This document shows positions 1 to 6,192 of a stretch of DNA of 9,172 nucleotides, in pieces (positions within the stretch are counted from its first letter, which is position 1; every line of letters begins with the position of its first letter). Under the pieces are notes generated by a model that saw only the letters and a program-made list of their open reading frames with translations, did not search any database and was not told the DNA's origin. The DNA is taken from contig DJBQ01000157.1 in assembly GCA_002430125.1 (NCBI GenBank), forward strand, positions 1 through 9,172, given 5' to 3'. This DNA comes from Rhodobacterales bacterium UBA5972 (GTDB taxonomy: Bacteria; Pseudomonadota; Alphaproteobacteria; Rhodobacterales; Rhodobacteraceae). A program made the position numbers and the translations under genes.

Positions 1-202
1 GTTTGTCGAGCCATTCGCCAATCTTCGGGTCCGTCGTGCGGGCATGGACGACGTTTTCCATCGCACCCGACCATTCGCTGCGTTGCAAAGCAGCGCCTTT
101 GGGCATCATGGTTTCCTGATCCCAGCCCAGCAATCCGGAAACCTGCGAAAGCGCGGTGGTTTCGCGCACATGCGCCATCAGCGCGGTATAGATGTCTTGC
201 AT
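1..202 (-). CDS. M32 family (Taq-type) metallocarboxypeptidase, N-terminal part only
   Basis: Only the first 67 codons lie in the window; the gene continues past the left edge. The protein begins MQDIYTALMAHV and contains LSQVSGLLGWDQETMMPKGA at about residues 18-37, the well-conserved N-terminal signature of carboxypeptidase Taq (peptidase family M32). These are cytoplasmic metal-dependent carboxypeptidases of roughly 500 residues that remove C-terminal amino acids from peptides. The metal-binding HEXXH motif lies far downstream and cannot be seen here. The ATG at 202 follows an AAGGT ribosome site (complement of 209-213) with 6-base spacing. That site sits on the last codons of ctaA, so the gene is probably co-transcribed and translationally coupled with ctaA. 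Family assignment is firm; substrate is unknown. Confidence 0.88.
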   Translation of the reverse strand, partial: MQDIYTALMAHVRETTALSQVSGLLGWDQETMMPKGAALQRSEWSGAMENVVHARTTDPKIGEWLDK

Positions 203-206
203 AGCG

Positions 207-1343
207 TTACCTTAATGATTGTTGCGCAGGGTACATTGCCGCGAATCGCGTTCGAAGAATCAGCGTGATCACCACAATCGCCCCGATTTGATGGGTGATA
301 GCGATATGCACCTGTGCGGCGTAAAGTACGGTGGCAATCCCCAGCACGGCTTGCAGGAACACAGCGGCCATTACCATGTCAAAGGCTTGCTTGGTCGCCC
401 GCAGCGGACTTTTACGGCTTTGCCACCATGCGAAACCGGCCAACAGAAACACCAGATAGCCCAGCATCCGGTGATCAAACTGCACCAAGGCGGGGTTTTC
501 GAAGAAGTTGGTCCAGAGAGGGCTGTAGTCAAAGCTTTCCGAGGGCAGAAATTCACCGTTCATCCACGGCCAATCAATATAGCCGCGCCCGGCGTCGATA
601 CCTGCCACCAAAGCACCCAGCAATATTTGCAGGAACGCCGCCAGACCAAGCCAGGTCGCCAGTCGCGCGAGCCCGCCTTCGCGATTGCGCCGCGCTTGCA
701 TCAGATCGCCGTCACCGCGTTTCAGCAGCATACTGTACCAGACGATCAGGCCCATGATGATAAACGCCAGTCCCAGATGAATTGCCAACCGGTAACTGGC
801 CACGTCAACCATCCGCCCGGTCAGGCCACTTGAAACCATCCACCAGCCAATTGCCCCCTGTAGCCCGCCAAGTGCGCCGATCAAAACCAAACGTCCGGTC
901 CAGCCGGTCGGGATTTGGCGGCGGGCCAGGAACCAAAGGAAACCAACGGCCCAAACCAAGCCAATCACCCGCCCTAACTGCCGGTGCGCCCATTCCCACC
1001 AATAAATCGACTTAAACTCGGCCACTGTCATCGCGCTGTTTTGCAGCCTGAATTCAGGGGTTTGCTGGTATTTTGTGAAAGCTTCATTCCATGCAGCTTC
1101 GCTTAACGGTGGAGCTGCACCTGTCACCGGTTTCCATTCGGTGATCGACAGGCCGCTATCGGTTAACCTCGTCAGACCGCCCACAACGATCATCACCGCG
1201 ACCAAGGCCAACAAAACATGCAGCCAAATCCTGATCCTGCGCCTTGAGCGATTTTTGTCGCCGTCGATCAGGCTGGTTTTAGGAATATTTGCCTGCGGTC
1301 CATCCGCGGCAACATCTTCGAATATATTGCGTTTCTCAGCCAT
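207..1343 (-). CDS. ctaA: Heme A synthase, COX15/CtaA family
   Basis: Integral membrane enzyme that oxidises the C8 methyl group of heme O to a formyl group, making heme A for aa3-type cytochrome oxidase. The 378-residue protein has a basic cytoplasmic N-terminus (KNRSRRRIR, residues 30-38) and about eight hydrophobic segments, as the family does. Signatures visible are GGLTRLTDSGLSITEWKPV (55-73), WEWAHRQLGR (116-125), HLGLAF (189-194), FDHRMLGY (289-296) and HQIGAI (351-356). H120, H189, H291 and H351 match the four conserved heme-ligand histidines. The length and the long first periplasmic loop fit the alphaproteobacterial/mitochondrial COX15 type rather than the shorter Bacillus CtaA. The ATG at 1343 is preceded by CAGGAT about 9 bases upstream. 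It is divergent from the hydrolase gene at 1488 and precedes the M32 peptidase by 4 bases. Confidence 0.96.
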   Translation of the reverse strand: MAEKRNIFEDVAADGPQANIPKTSLIDGDKNRSRRRIRIWLHVLLALVAVMIVVGGLTRLTDSGLSITEWKPVTGAAPPLSEAAWNEAFTKYQQTPEFRLQNSAMTVAEFKSIYWWEWAHRQLGRVIGLVWAVGFLWFLARRQIPTGWTGRLVLIGALGGLQGAIGWWMVSSGLTGRMVDVASYRLAIHLGLAFIIMGLIVWYSMLLKRGDGDLMQARRNREGGLARLATWLGLAAFLQILLGALVAGIDAGRGYIDWPWMNGEFLPSESFDYSPLWTNFFENPALVQFDHRMLGYLVFLLAGFAWWQSRKSPLRATKQAFDMVMAAVFLQAVLGIATVLYAAQVHIAITHQIGAIVVITLILRTRFAAMYPAQQSLR

Positions 1344-1487
1344 TTCGCCAGATCCTGATTAGCCTTTGTCGCGTTTGAAATATCGCCTTGGCGCAACGTG
1401 GTCCACCCGAATGCAGCAATTCTTGAGAGAATCCACCTTTCAGGCTAATATGGCGCATCTATTCCCAAGTCATTTTTCGAGGTCACA
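1344..1487. promoter_or_regulatory. Divergent intergenic control region between ctaA and the EEP-fold hydrolase
   Basis: This 144-base gap separates two divergent starts. On the plus strand it holds a recognisable promoter (entered separately) and the ribosome site GAGG at 1479-1482, 5 bases before the ATG at 1488. Toward ctaA I see a CAGGAT ribosome-site-like sequence but no promoter with both boxes well matched. No small ORF or RNA structure stands out. Confidence 0.6.
1423..1451 (+). promoter_or_regulatory. Sigma-70-type promoter for the EEP-fold hydrolase gene
   Basis: A -35 box TTGAGA (1423-1428) and a -10 box TAATAT (1446-1451) are separated by exactly 17 bases. Transcription would begin near 1458 and give a leader of about 30 bases carrying the GAGG ribosome site. 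The -35 box overlaps a short inverted repeat, ATTCT-TGAG-AGAAT (1419-1432), which could be an operator, although five-base arms are common by chance. The promoter rests on consensus match only. Confidence 0.5.
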
Positions 1488-2552
1488 ATGTTCTATGCAA
1501 ACCTGAACCACAATCCCGATAAAAAACGCATTGCTGATCGGTTGAAATTACTGAAGGCCAAATTGGCAGCCGAAGTGCCTGCCAAATCGCCGACCGAAAC
1601 CCTGTTGGCCACCTGGAACATCCGAGAGTTTGACGCGCCGTCTTATGGGCAACGTTCGCAGGAATGTCTGTTCTATATTGCCGAGATTATCTCGCATTTT
1701 GATATTATTGCAGTGCAGGAAGTGCGCGAGGATCTGGATGCGCTGAAATCTGTTGTCCGTATTCTTGGAGACAGCAATTGGGATTATCTGGTGTCGGATG
1801 TTTCCGAAGGCACGCCGGGCAATCGTGAGCGGATGGCGTTTATATATGACAAACGCTCGATTTCATTCTCGTCTATGGCCGGTGAAATTGTGGTGCCGCC
1901 GATCGAGGTTAAGGAGGGCAACAAACTGATCCGGTACGACCCCAGTATGCAGCTTTACCGCACGCCCTATATCAGCGTTTTTCGGGCTGGCTGGTCGCAT
2001 CTGGTTCTATGTACGGTGCATATTCTTTACGGCGATGACGAGGCAGACAACCCCAAACGCGCCAAGGAGATCGAGGTTTTGGCGCAGATTTTGGGCAAAC
2101 GCGCACGTGAGCGGCGAGATTATTCCAACCTGATCCTGCTGGGGGATTTCAACATCTATGGCGCCGGCGACATCACGATGAAAGCCCTGACCGATGCCGG
2201 GTTTTACATTGATCCCAGTTTGCAGGCTTTGCCGGAAACCAATACCGGCAAGAAAAAACGCAAATACGATCAGATTGCGATTCATCCAGTGAAAAAGCGG
2301 ATGGAACTGACTGGGAAGGCCGGTGTGTTCAACTATTTTGACACGGTTTACACGGATGCGGATGAACCGATTTATGTGCCGCAAATGGGCGAAGCTTACG
2401 ACACGATATCGTCAGGCGAGCCGCGTGAAAATGAATCGACCTATTACCAGACCTATTGGCGCACCTTTCAGATGTCAGATCACCTCCCGATGTGGGTGCA
2501 GCTGCGCACCGATTTTTCGGCAGAATATCTGGACGAATTGGCGGCGGATTAA
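1488..2552 (+). CDS. Endonuclease/exonuclease/phosphatase (EEP) fold hydrolase, substrate unknown
   Basis: The 354-residue protein has the motif order of the EEP (DNase I/exonuclease III-like) superfamily. TWNIREF carries N44, AVQEVRED carries metal-ligand E78, CTVHILYG carries catalytic H178, LLGDFNIYG carries D220 and N222, YDQIAI carries D261, and SDHLPMW carries S330, D331 and H332. All expected metal and phosphate-handling residues are present, so it should be an active phosphodiesterase or phosphatase. There is no signal peptide or membrane segment, which suggests a cytoplasmic enzyme. The first 38 residues are a charged helix-like leader before the fold begins. A roughly 65-residue stretch between D261 and S330, rich in Y, D and E, is longer than in exonuclease III. 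The ATG follows GAGG by 5 bases. It stands alone, divergent from ctaA and convergent with trmJ. The family does not tell nuclease from lipid or sugar phosphatase. Confidence 0.88.
   Translation: MFYANLNHNPDKKRIADRLKLLKAKLAAEVPAKSPTETLLATWNIREFDAPSYGQRSQECLFYIAEIISHFDIIAVQEVREDLDALKSVVRILGDSNWDYLVSDVSEGTPGNRERMAFIYDKRSISFSSMAGEIVVPPIEVKEGNKLIRYDPSMQLYRTPYISVFRAGWSHLVLCTVHILYGDDEADNPKRAKEIEVLAQILGKRARERRDYSNLILLGDFNIYGAGDITMKALTDAGFYIDPSLQALPETNTGKKKRKYDQIAIHPVKKRMELTGKAGVFNYFDTVYTDADEPIYVPQMGEAYDTISSGEPRENESTYYQTYWRTFQMSDHLPMWVQLRTDFSAEYLDELAAD
2549..2552. other. Overlapping stop codons of two convergent genes (TTAA)
   Basis: The palindrome TTAA contains the TAA stop of the plus-strand hydrolase (2550-2552) and the TAA stop of the minus-strand methyltransferase (complement of 2549-2551). 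The two coding regions therefore overlap by four bases and no intergenic terminator can fit. Transcripts from each side must extend into the other gene or be ended by a factor such as Rho. Confidence 0.9.
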
Positions 2553-3310
2553 CGGGTTTTCGTCAAAGCGCGTAAAATGCCGTGCATCGTGCGCACGTCG
2601 GCATCGGTCAGCGGCATCCGACTGAACATATTGCGCAATGTCTGTGCCATCGGGGCGGCTTTGTGATCAGGCCAAAAGAAGCCCTTTTCGTCCAGCCGTT
2701 CAAAGTAATGCTGAAAAAGCTTTTCAATCTCGACCCCGGTGGCCATTTTGGCGTTCTGCATCCGCAGAAATTCGGGCGGAACGTCCTGGGTCTGCCGCCG
2801 CCATTCGTACGCTGTCAGCAAGACACATTGCGCGAGATTGAGGGACCCAAAGGCCGGATTGACCGGCACCGAGATCAGGGCATTGGCGCGAATGACATCC
2901 TCGTTCTCAAGGCCGGCACGTTCGGGGCCAAACATCACGGCAATTTTTTGGCCGGCTGCGATCATCGCCCGTGCTTGCTCCATCGCGCGTTCCGGGCTGA
3001 CAACGGGTTTGGTCAGATCACGGTTGCGCGCGGTTGTGGCAAACACATAGTTCATATCAACAAGGGCTGCGGGGGTATCGGCGACAACTTCAACATGATC
3101 CAGAACCTGCCCGGCCCCCGTGGCCATCGCGACAGCGCGCGGATTGGGCCAGCCGTCGCGCGGATCAACCAGACGCAACCGATCAAGGCCGAAATTCCAC
3201 ATTGCGCGCGCCGCAGCCCCGATGTTTTCGCCCATTTGCGGGCGCACCAGCACGAAAACCGGTTGCGGCCCGGTCCAACCCTGATCCTGCGAGTGATCTG
3301 TCCCTGACAT
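2549..3310 (-). CDS. trmJ: TrmJ/TrmH-family (SPOUT) RNA 2'-O-methyltransferase
   Basis: A 253-residue SPOUT-class methyltransferase, most like TrmJ (tRNA Cm32/Um32 methyltransferase), which uses S-adenosylmethionine to methylate the ribose 2'-OH in the anticodon loop. Motif 1 is VRPQMGENIGAAARAMWNFG (22-41) with N29 and R35. Motif 2 is MFGPERAGLENED (126-138). Motif 3 is ISVPVNPAFGSLNLAQCVLL (146-165), the knotted SAM-binding end. A helical C-terminal extension (about 170-253) matches the TrmJ dimer domain. I chose the ATG at 3310, not an in-frame start 75 bases upstream, because GGGGAGAGG lies just before it and the homologous domain begins immediately after. It is divergent from the TfoX-like gene and convergent, with overlapping stops, with the EEP hydrolase. 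The target nucleotide is inferred from the family. Confidence 0.88.
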   Translation of the reverse strand: MSGTDHSQDQGWTGPQPVFVLVRPQMGENIGAAARAMWNFGLDRLRLVDPRDGWPNPRAVAMATGAGQVLDHVEVVADTPAALVDMNYVFATTARNRDLTKPVVSPERAMEQARAMIAAGQKIAVMFGPERAGLENEDVIRANALISVPVNPAFGSLNLAQCVLLTAYEWRRQTQDVPPEFLRMQNAKMATGVEIEKLFQHYFERLDEKGFFWPDHKAAPMAQTLRNMFSRMPLTDADVRTMHGILRALTKTR

Positions 3311-3339
3311 CGGTGGCCTCTCCCCTTTGGGCTGCGGGC

Positions 3340-3368
3340 GTGATACCTTTGCGCCACCCCAGACGCAA
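3340..3368 (-). promoter_or_regulatory. Possible promoter for trmJ
   Basis: On the minus strand TTGCGT (complement of 3363-3368) and TATCAC (complement of 3340-3345) are spaced by 17 bases, in the 68-base gap between the divergent trmJ and TfoX-like genes. Both boxes match the sigma-70 consensus only partly, so this is a weak call. No promoter for the plus-strand gene could be made out in the same gap. Confidence 0.25.
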
Positions 3369-3372
3369 GGAG
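3367..3372 (+). promoter_or_regulatory. Ribosome binding site that decides the TfoX-like start
   Basis: AAGGAG directly abuts a first ATG at 3373 and stands 6 bases before a second, in-frame ATG at 3379. Normal spacing favours the second ATG, giving a protein that begins MAYDEGL. Confidence 0.65.
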
Positions 3373-3378
3373 ATGGCG

Positions 3379-3708
3379 ATGGCATATGACGAAGGGCTGG
3401 CGCAGGTGTTGCGCGATGATCTGGCCGATCAGGTCGGTATCGTTGAGAAAAAGACGTTCGGCGGCATCGCTTTCATGCAGTGGGGTAATATGCTGTGTGG
3501 TGTGCACAAAGACGGCGGGATGTTTCGGGTTGGCAAGGACAACGAGGCCGCCGCGCTGACCATTGAAGGGGCCGGGCCGATACAATTCACCGGACGCAAA
3601 ATGGGCGGGATGATTGATCTTAGTGATGAAGGCATGGAAAACGACGATGCGCGCGGGCAATTGGTGGCACTTGCAAAACATTTCATCAGCACCTTGCCTG
3701 CCAAGTAG
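3379..3708 (+). CDS. TfoX N-terminal domain protein, stand-alone
   Basis: A 109-residue protein consisting only of a TfoX/Sxy N-terminal domain. Recognisable features are a helical start (residues 1-22), the core VEKKTFGGIAFMQWGNMLCG (22-41), the strand segment MFRVGKD (48-54), then FTGRKMGGMIDL (70-81) and a C-terminal helix ending HFISTLPAK. In gammaproteobacteria full-length Sxy/TfoX acts with CRP to switch on competence genes. These short alphaproteobacterial proteins lack the C-terminal domain and have no established role, so a competence function should not be assumed. The start at 3379 is set by the ribosome site at 3367-3372. The gene lies 49 bases upstream of the ThiE-like gene on the same strand, so the two may share a transcript. 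Confidence 0.85.
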   Translation: MAYDEGLAQVLRDDLADQVGIVEKKTFGGIAFMQWGNMLCGVHKDGGMFRVGKDNEAAALTIEGAGPIQFTGRKMGGMIDLSDEGMENDDARGQLVALAKHFISTLPAK

Positions 3709-3757
3709 CATTGGTTGATAAAGCCGGTTAAGAGCGGACAAAACGCAGGAGTCCCAC

Positions 3758-4375
3758 ATGGCCAACGTATCTAAACCGCAGATCTATCTGATTTCGCCAC
3801 CGCAGTTTGATCTGAGCGGATATGGGGATGTTTTGGCCGAGATTCTGGATTCGCAAGCCGTTGCCTGTATGCGCCTGTCGCTGGCCAGCAAGGACGAGGA
3901 TACAATCGCCCGGTCCGCCGATCACCTGCGCGAGATTTGCCATGCCCGCGATGTGGCACTGGTCGTTGAGGACCATTTCCGCCTTGTGGAGCGATTGGGT
4001 CTGGACGGCTGCCATTTAAGTGACGGACCACGACTGTTGCGGGACGTGCGCAAAGACCTTGGCCAGGAAGCAATTATCGGCTGTTATTGTGGAACCTCAA
4101 AACATTCGGGTCTGTCGGCAGGCGAAATCGGGGCGGACTATGTTACATTTGGCCCAGTCTCAACCTCGGCGCTTGGCGATGGCAGCGTGGTTGATCTTGA
4201 TCTGTTTGCATGGTGGAGCGAGATGATCGAAGTGCCGGTCGTTGCCGAAGGTGGATTGACCGTAGAGCTGGTGCGCCAACTTGCGCCGGTAACAGATTTT
4301 CTGGCAATCGGGGCCGAGATTTGGGCAAGTGACACTCCACTTGCCGCGATGAAGGCGATTTTGGCGCCTTTGTAA
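3758..4375 (+). CDS. Thiamine phosphate synthase family protein (ThiE/TenI fold), divergent
   Basis: A 205-residue TIM-barrel protein of the ThiE/TenI family. ThiE joins HMP pyrophosphate and thiazole phosphate to give thiamine phosphate. Family landmarks are IYLISPP (9-15), MRL (38-40), a DGCHLSD segment (83-89, against the usual DGVHLGQ), IIGCYCGTSKH (106-116), GADYVTFGPV (125-134), VVAEGG (161-166) and the final IGAEIW (184-189). Several positions depart from textbook ThiE: ND becomes E71-D72, the threonine/lysine motif after GPV is replaced by STSALGDG, and the GGI loop follows a glutamate. It may be a TenI-like paralogue or a diverged synthase. AGGAG lies 6 bases before the ATG. The 49-base upstream gap has no TPP riboswitch, and no other thiamine gene is adjacent. 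Fold certain, reaction uncertain. Confidence 0.8.
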   Translation: MANVSKPQIYLISPPQFDLSGYGDVLAEILDSQAVACMRLSLASKDEDTIARSADHLREICHARDVALVVEDHFRLVERLGLDGCHLSDGPRLLRDVRKDLGQEAIIGCYCGTSKHSGLSAGEIGADYVTFGPVSTSALGDGSVVDLDLFAWWSEMIEVPVVAEGGLTVELVRQLAPVTDFLAIGAEIWASDTPLAAMKAILAPL

Positions 4376-4396
4376 CCATTTCTGAGGGCCGAATTG

Positions 4397-5212
4397 TTAA
4401 GCGCCCCGTTCCGCCAACCCTTCCCTGACAGCATCTTCGCAATGGCGTGCCAAAGATTTACGATCTTTGAAATCAGAAACCGCCACGGGTGGATGAAACA
4501 AAATCTCGACCCGTCCGGTTCGTTTTGCGGCCAAAGATTTCAGAAAATGCGGGAAAAACGCCATGTCGCCCCACCAGCCGTAATATCGCGGATCAGCGCC
4601 TTTTGGGGCAAAGTAATTCACGCTAACCGGTTGAATCCACATTGTGCTGACCAGATGTTTTTCAAAGAATGCTGCGAATAAGGTCGATTTGAAGGGCAGA
4701 ACACTGATGCTGTCGGTGCTTGTGCCTTCGGGGAAAAACAGCAATCGGTCGCCAGTGATCAGCCGCTTTTCAAACTGGGTTTTCTGGACTTTGGCGTGAC
4801 TGGCGCGGCGTTCAATAAACACGGTTCCGGTCGAGCGCGCGATCAGGCCGATTGCCGGCCATTTATCCACCTCGGCTTTTGACACGAAAAACACCCGTTG
4901 GGCGGAATTTAATGTGAAGATATCCAGCCACGAAGCGTGATTGGCCACAACCGCGCCGCGGTGGCGCATCGGTTTGCCTTTGGTGGTGACGGGAATGCCC
5001 AGAATGAACAACGATCCCTTGCACGCCAGTTGCACGACAAATGGCGACACGATGCGTTTGCGAAACGGAAACTCTAACAGCCGCGTCACGGCCAAAACCA
5101 CCATCAACCCGTAAATGACCACGGCAATGCCACTCAACCGGAAAAACACCAGCGCCCAGCCGATTGGGTCTATTGGTTCGATTTCGACGGTTTCGGTCGG
5201 ATCCCATTTCAT
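4397..5212 (-). CDS. olsA: PlsC-type acyltransferase, probable OlsA (lyso-ornithine lipid O-acyltransferase)
   Basis: A 271-residue membrane-bound acyltransferase of the 1-acylglycerol-3-phosphate acyltransferase family. Block I is NHASWLD with H92 and D97 (the HX4D catalytic pair). Block II is VFIERR (131-136), block III is FFPEGTSTD (159-167), and block IV lies around IQPVSVNY (193-200). A hydrophobic segment at about 18-45 and a second near 56-74 would anchor it to the cytoplasmic membrane. Its start overlaps the olsB stop by four bases (ATGA). In Rhodobacter and Sinorhizobium the OlsB product, lyso-ornithine lipid, is O-acylated by OlsA. This pairing, rather than the motifs, is why I prefer OlsA over PlsC; a general phospholipid role cannot be ruled out. 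AAGG lies about 9 bases before the ATG, inside olsB. It is convergent with the ThiE-like gene across 21 bases. Confidence 0.87.
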   Translation of the reverse strand: MKWDPTETVEIEPIDPIGWALVFFRLSGIAVVIYGLMVVLAVTRLLEFPFRKRIVSPFVVQLACKGSLFILGIPVTTKGKPMRHRGAVVANHASWLDIFTLNSAQRVFFVSKAEVDKWPAIGLIARSTGTVFIERRASHAKVQKTQFEKRLITGDRLLFFPEGTSTDSISVLPFKSTLFAAFFEKHLVSTMWIQPVSVNYFAPKGADPRYYGWWGDMAFFPHFLKSLAAKRTGRVEILFHPPVAVSDFKDRKSLARHCEDAVREGLAERGA

Positions 5213-5997
5213 GCAGAGCGACCTTCGACACGGCGGGTATAGGCCTGTTTGTGTCGCTCGGACATCTTGGCGGTATCCATCAAAAGGCAGACGTCTGTAG
5301 TGTTAAAACTTTGGTCAATAAAGGCGCCATCGCCTATTGCACCACCCAAACGCAAATAGGCTTTGATCAGTCTGGGGGTTTGCGCCAACGCCACATCGCG
5401 ATCAATCATGTCAGGCGCGATGATATCAAGCCTTTGATAGTTACCATTCAACGCCCGGACCCGATTTTCCGGGGCCGCCAGATGGTGATGATGCAGGTAA
5501 GATAAAGACTGCGCAATCGTGTCGATATCGGTTCCATGGTAACTGGCGACGCCAAACATCACGTCAATTTTGTGTTTGATGACGTAATCCGCCAAAGCGT
5601 TCCACAGCAGATACATCCCCGCGCCGCCGCGAATTTTCGGGTCGATACACGAGCGGCCCAGTTCAAGCAGATTACGGCCAGACTTCAGCAACGGCGACAG
5701 ATCGTATTCCGCGGCCGAATAAAATCCGGGGCCAGCACGTGCGACGGCCCCGCGCAACAACCGGTAAACGCCGACAACATGGTCCAGACTCGCCGGATCC
5801 CGACCGCGGTCAATCAGTAAAAGATGATCGTAAACATTATCAAACGCATCCGACTCAATTTTCTGGTCGTGATCAACCGTTGGACCTGTCGCACCAAGTT
5901 CGGTCACAAAAACGCGATACCGCAACCGTTGTGCCGCAATCAGTTCTGCTTCGGTATCCGCGAGCTTCAGTGCAAAATTTCGATCAGCTGAGGTCAT
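5209..5997 (-). CDS. olsB: OlsB, L-ornithine N-alpha-acyltransferase
   Basis: This enzyme transfers a 3-hydroxyacyl chain from acyl carrier protein to the alpha-amino group of ornithine, the first step to phosphorus-free ornithine lipids. The 262-residue protein has the OlsB/hemolysin-like GNAT pattern: QRLRYRVFVTELGA (23-36), DHDQKIESDAFDNVYDHLLL (42-61), VVGVYRLLR (74-82), LELGRSCIDP (111-120) and RGGAGMYLLW (123-132). A short histidine run (169-172) follows SYL. The fold resembles acyl-homoserine-lactone synthases, but these motifs are those of OlsB. I start at the ATG at 5997; a TTG 72 bases further upstream adds sequence that does not resemble the family. No clear ribosome site precedes this ATG, so translation may be weak or leader-dependent. 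The stop overlaps the olsA start. It is divergent from chpT. Confidence 0.9.
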   Translation of the reverse strand: MTSADRNFALKLADTEAELIAAQRLRYRVFVTELGATGPTVDHDQKIESDAFDNVYDHLLLIDRGRDPASLDHVVGVYRLLRGAVARAGPGFYSAAEYDLSPLLKSGRNLLELGRSCIDPKIRGGAGMYLLWNALADYVIKHKIDVMFGVASYHGTDIDTIAQSLSYLHHHHLAAPENRVRALNGNYQRLDIIAPDMIDRDVALAQTPRLIKAYLRLGGAIGDGAFIDQSFNTTDVCLLMDTAKMSERHKQAYTRRVEGRSA

Positions 5998-6094
5998 GTT
6001 AATGTCAGGCGATACCGATTTAGGGGTGAAAATCAGAGGATGTGTAAGCTTGCAGCAGTCGAAAGGCAATTGGTGTAAAGAACGAAACTTTGAC

Positions 6095-6124
6095 TTGAAT
6101 TACTGCTTATAGTTGAGTTATATA
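6095..6124 (+). promoter_or_regulatory. Possible promoter for chpT
   Basis: TTGAAT (6095-6100) and TATATA (6119-6124) are separated by 18 bases. A TATACT box overlaps at 6121-6126. The match is partial and lies in an AT-rich stretch where such boxes arise easily. It would give a leader of about 60 bases before the GTG at 6193. Confidence 0.27.
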
Positions 6125-6151
6125 CTTCATGTTACCCCCCCTGATGGCATC

Positions 6152-6180
6152 ACTATTCTTAAAACGGTTGCCACTGTCAA
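6152..6180 (-). promoter_or_regulatory. Possible promoter for olsB-olsA
   Basis: On the minus strand a perfect -35 box TTGACA (complement of 6175-6180) lies 17 bases from AATAGT (complement of 6152-6157), a four-of-six match to TATAAT. Transcription would start near 6145 and leave an untranslated leader of nearly 150 bases before olsB. The -35 box overlaps the chpT leader hairpin, so the two divergent signals are interleaved. Confidence 0.37.
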
Positions 6181-6189
6181 AAAGGACAG
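6174..6189 (+). promoter_or_regulatory. chpT: Small hairpin holding the chpT ribosome binding site
   Basis: CTGTC (6174-6178) and GACAG (6185-6189) can pair around the six-base loop AAAAAG. The ribosome site AAGGA (6182-6186) sits half in the loop and half in the stem, 6 bases before the GTG start. With five base pairs the stem is weak; it may modestly tune translation or be chance. Confidence 0.3.
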
Positions 6190-6192
6190 AAC

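Larger units (their letters stand above)
5998..6192. promoter_or_regulatory. Divergent intergenic control region between olsB and chpT
   Basis: This 195-base gap is AT-richer than its flanks, especially about 6085-6130. It contains candidate promoters in both directions (entered separately), a run of seven C at 6135-6141, and a small hairpin over the chpT ribosome site. I looked for a TTAA-N7-TTAA CtrA box and did not find one. No small ORF with a convincing ribosome site was seen. Confidence 0.55.

Noticed and set aside
219..833. Long open frame on the plus strand opposite ctaA
   Set aside because: It is antisense to a strongly conserved membrane protein gene, its translation has no recognisable family pattern, and it reflects codon bias of the opposite strand.
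2582..3307. Long open frame on the plus strand opposite trmJ
   Set aside because: It runs antisense through all SPOUT motifs of trmJ. Its product is rich in H, C and R and resembles no family.
3379..3708. Competence regulator TfoX/Sxy
   Set aside because: Only the N-terminal domain is present and no competence genes are nearby, so I do not assign that function.
3709..3757. TPP riboswitch before the ThiE-like gene
   Set aside because: The gap is only 49 bases and lacks the conserved THI-box elements; a full riboswitch does not fit.
4352..4370. Hairpin AAGGCG/CGCCTT at the end of the ThiE-like gene as a terminator
   Set aside because: The stem has six pairs, lies inside the coding region and is not followed by a real T-run.
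5209..5997. Acyl-homoserine-lactone synthase (quorum-sensing gene)
   Set aside because: The fold is related, but the LELGRSCIDP and GGAGMYLLW motifs and the overlap with a PlsC-type gene fit OlsB; no luxR-type gene is nearby.
5998..6069. N-terminal extension of OlsB from a TTG at 6069
   Set aside because: The added residues do not resemble the family, and no ribosome site precedes the TTG.
5998..6192. CtrA binding box in the chpT-olsB gap
   Set aside because: No TTAA-N7-TTAA arrangement is present; only isolated TTAA or TTAA-like words occur.
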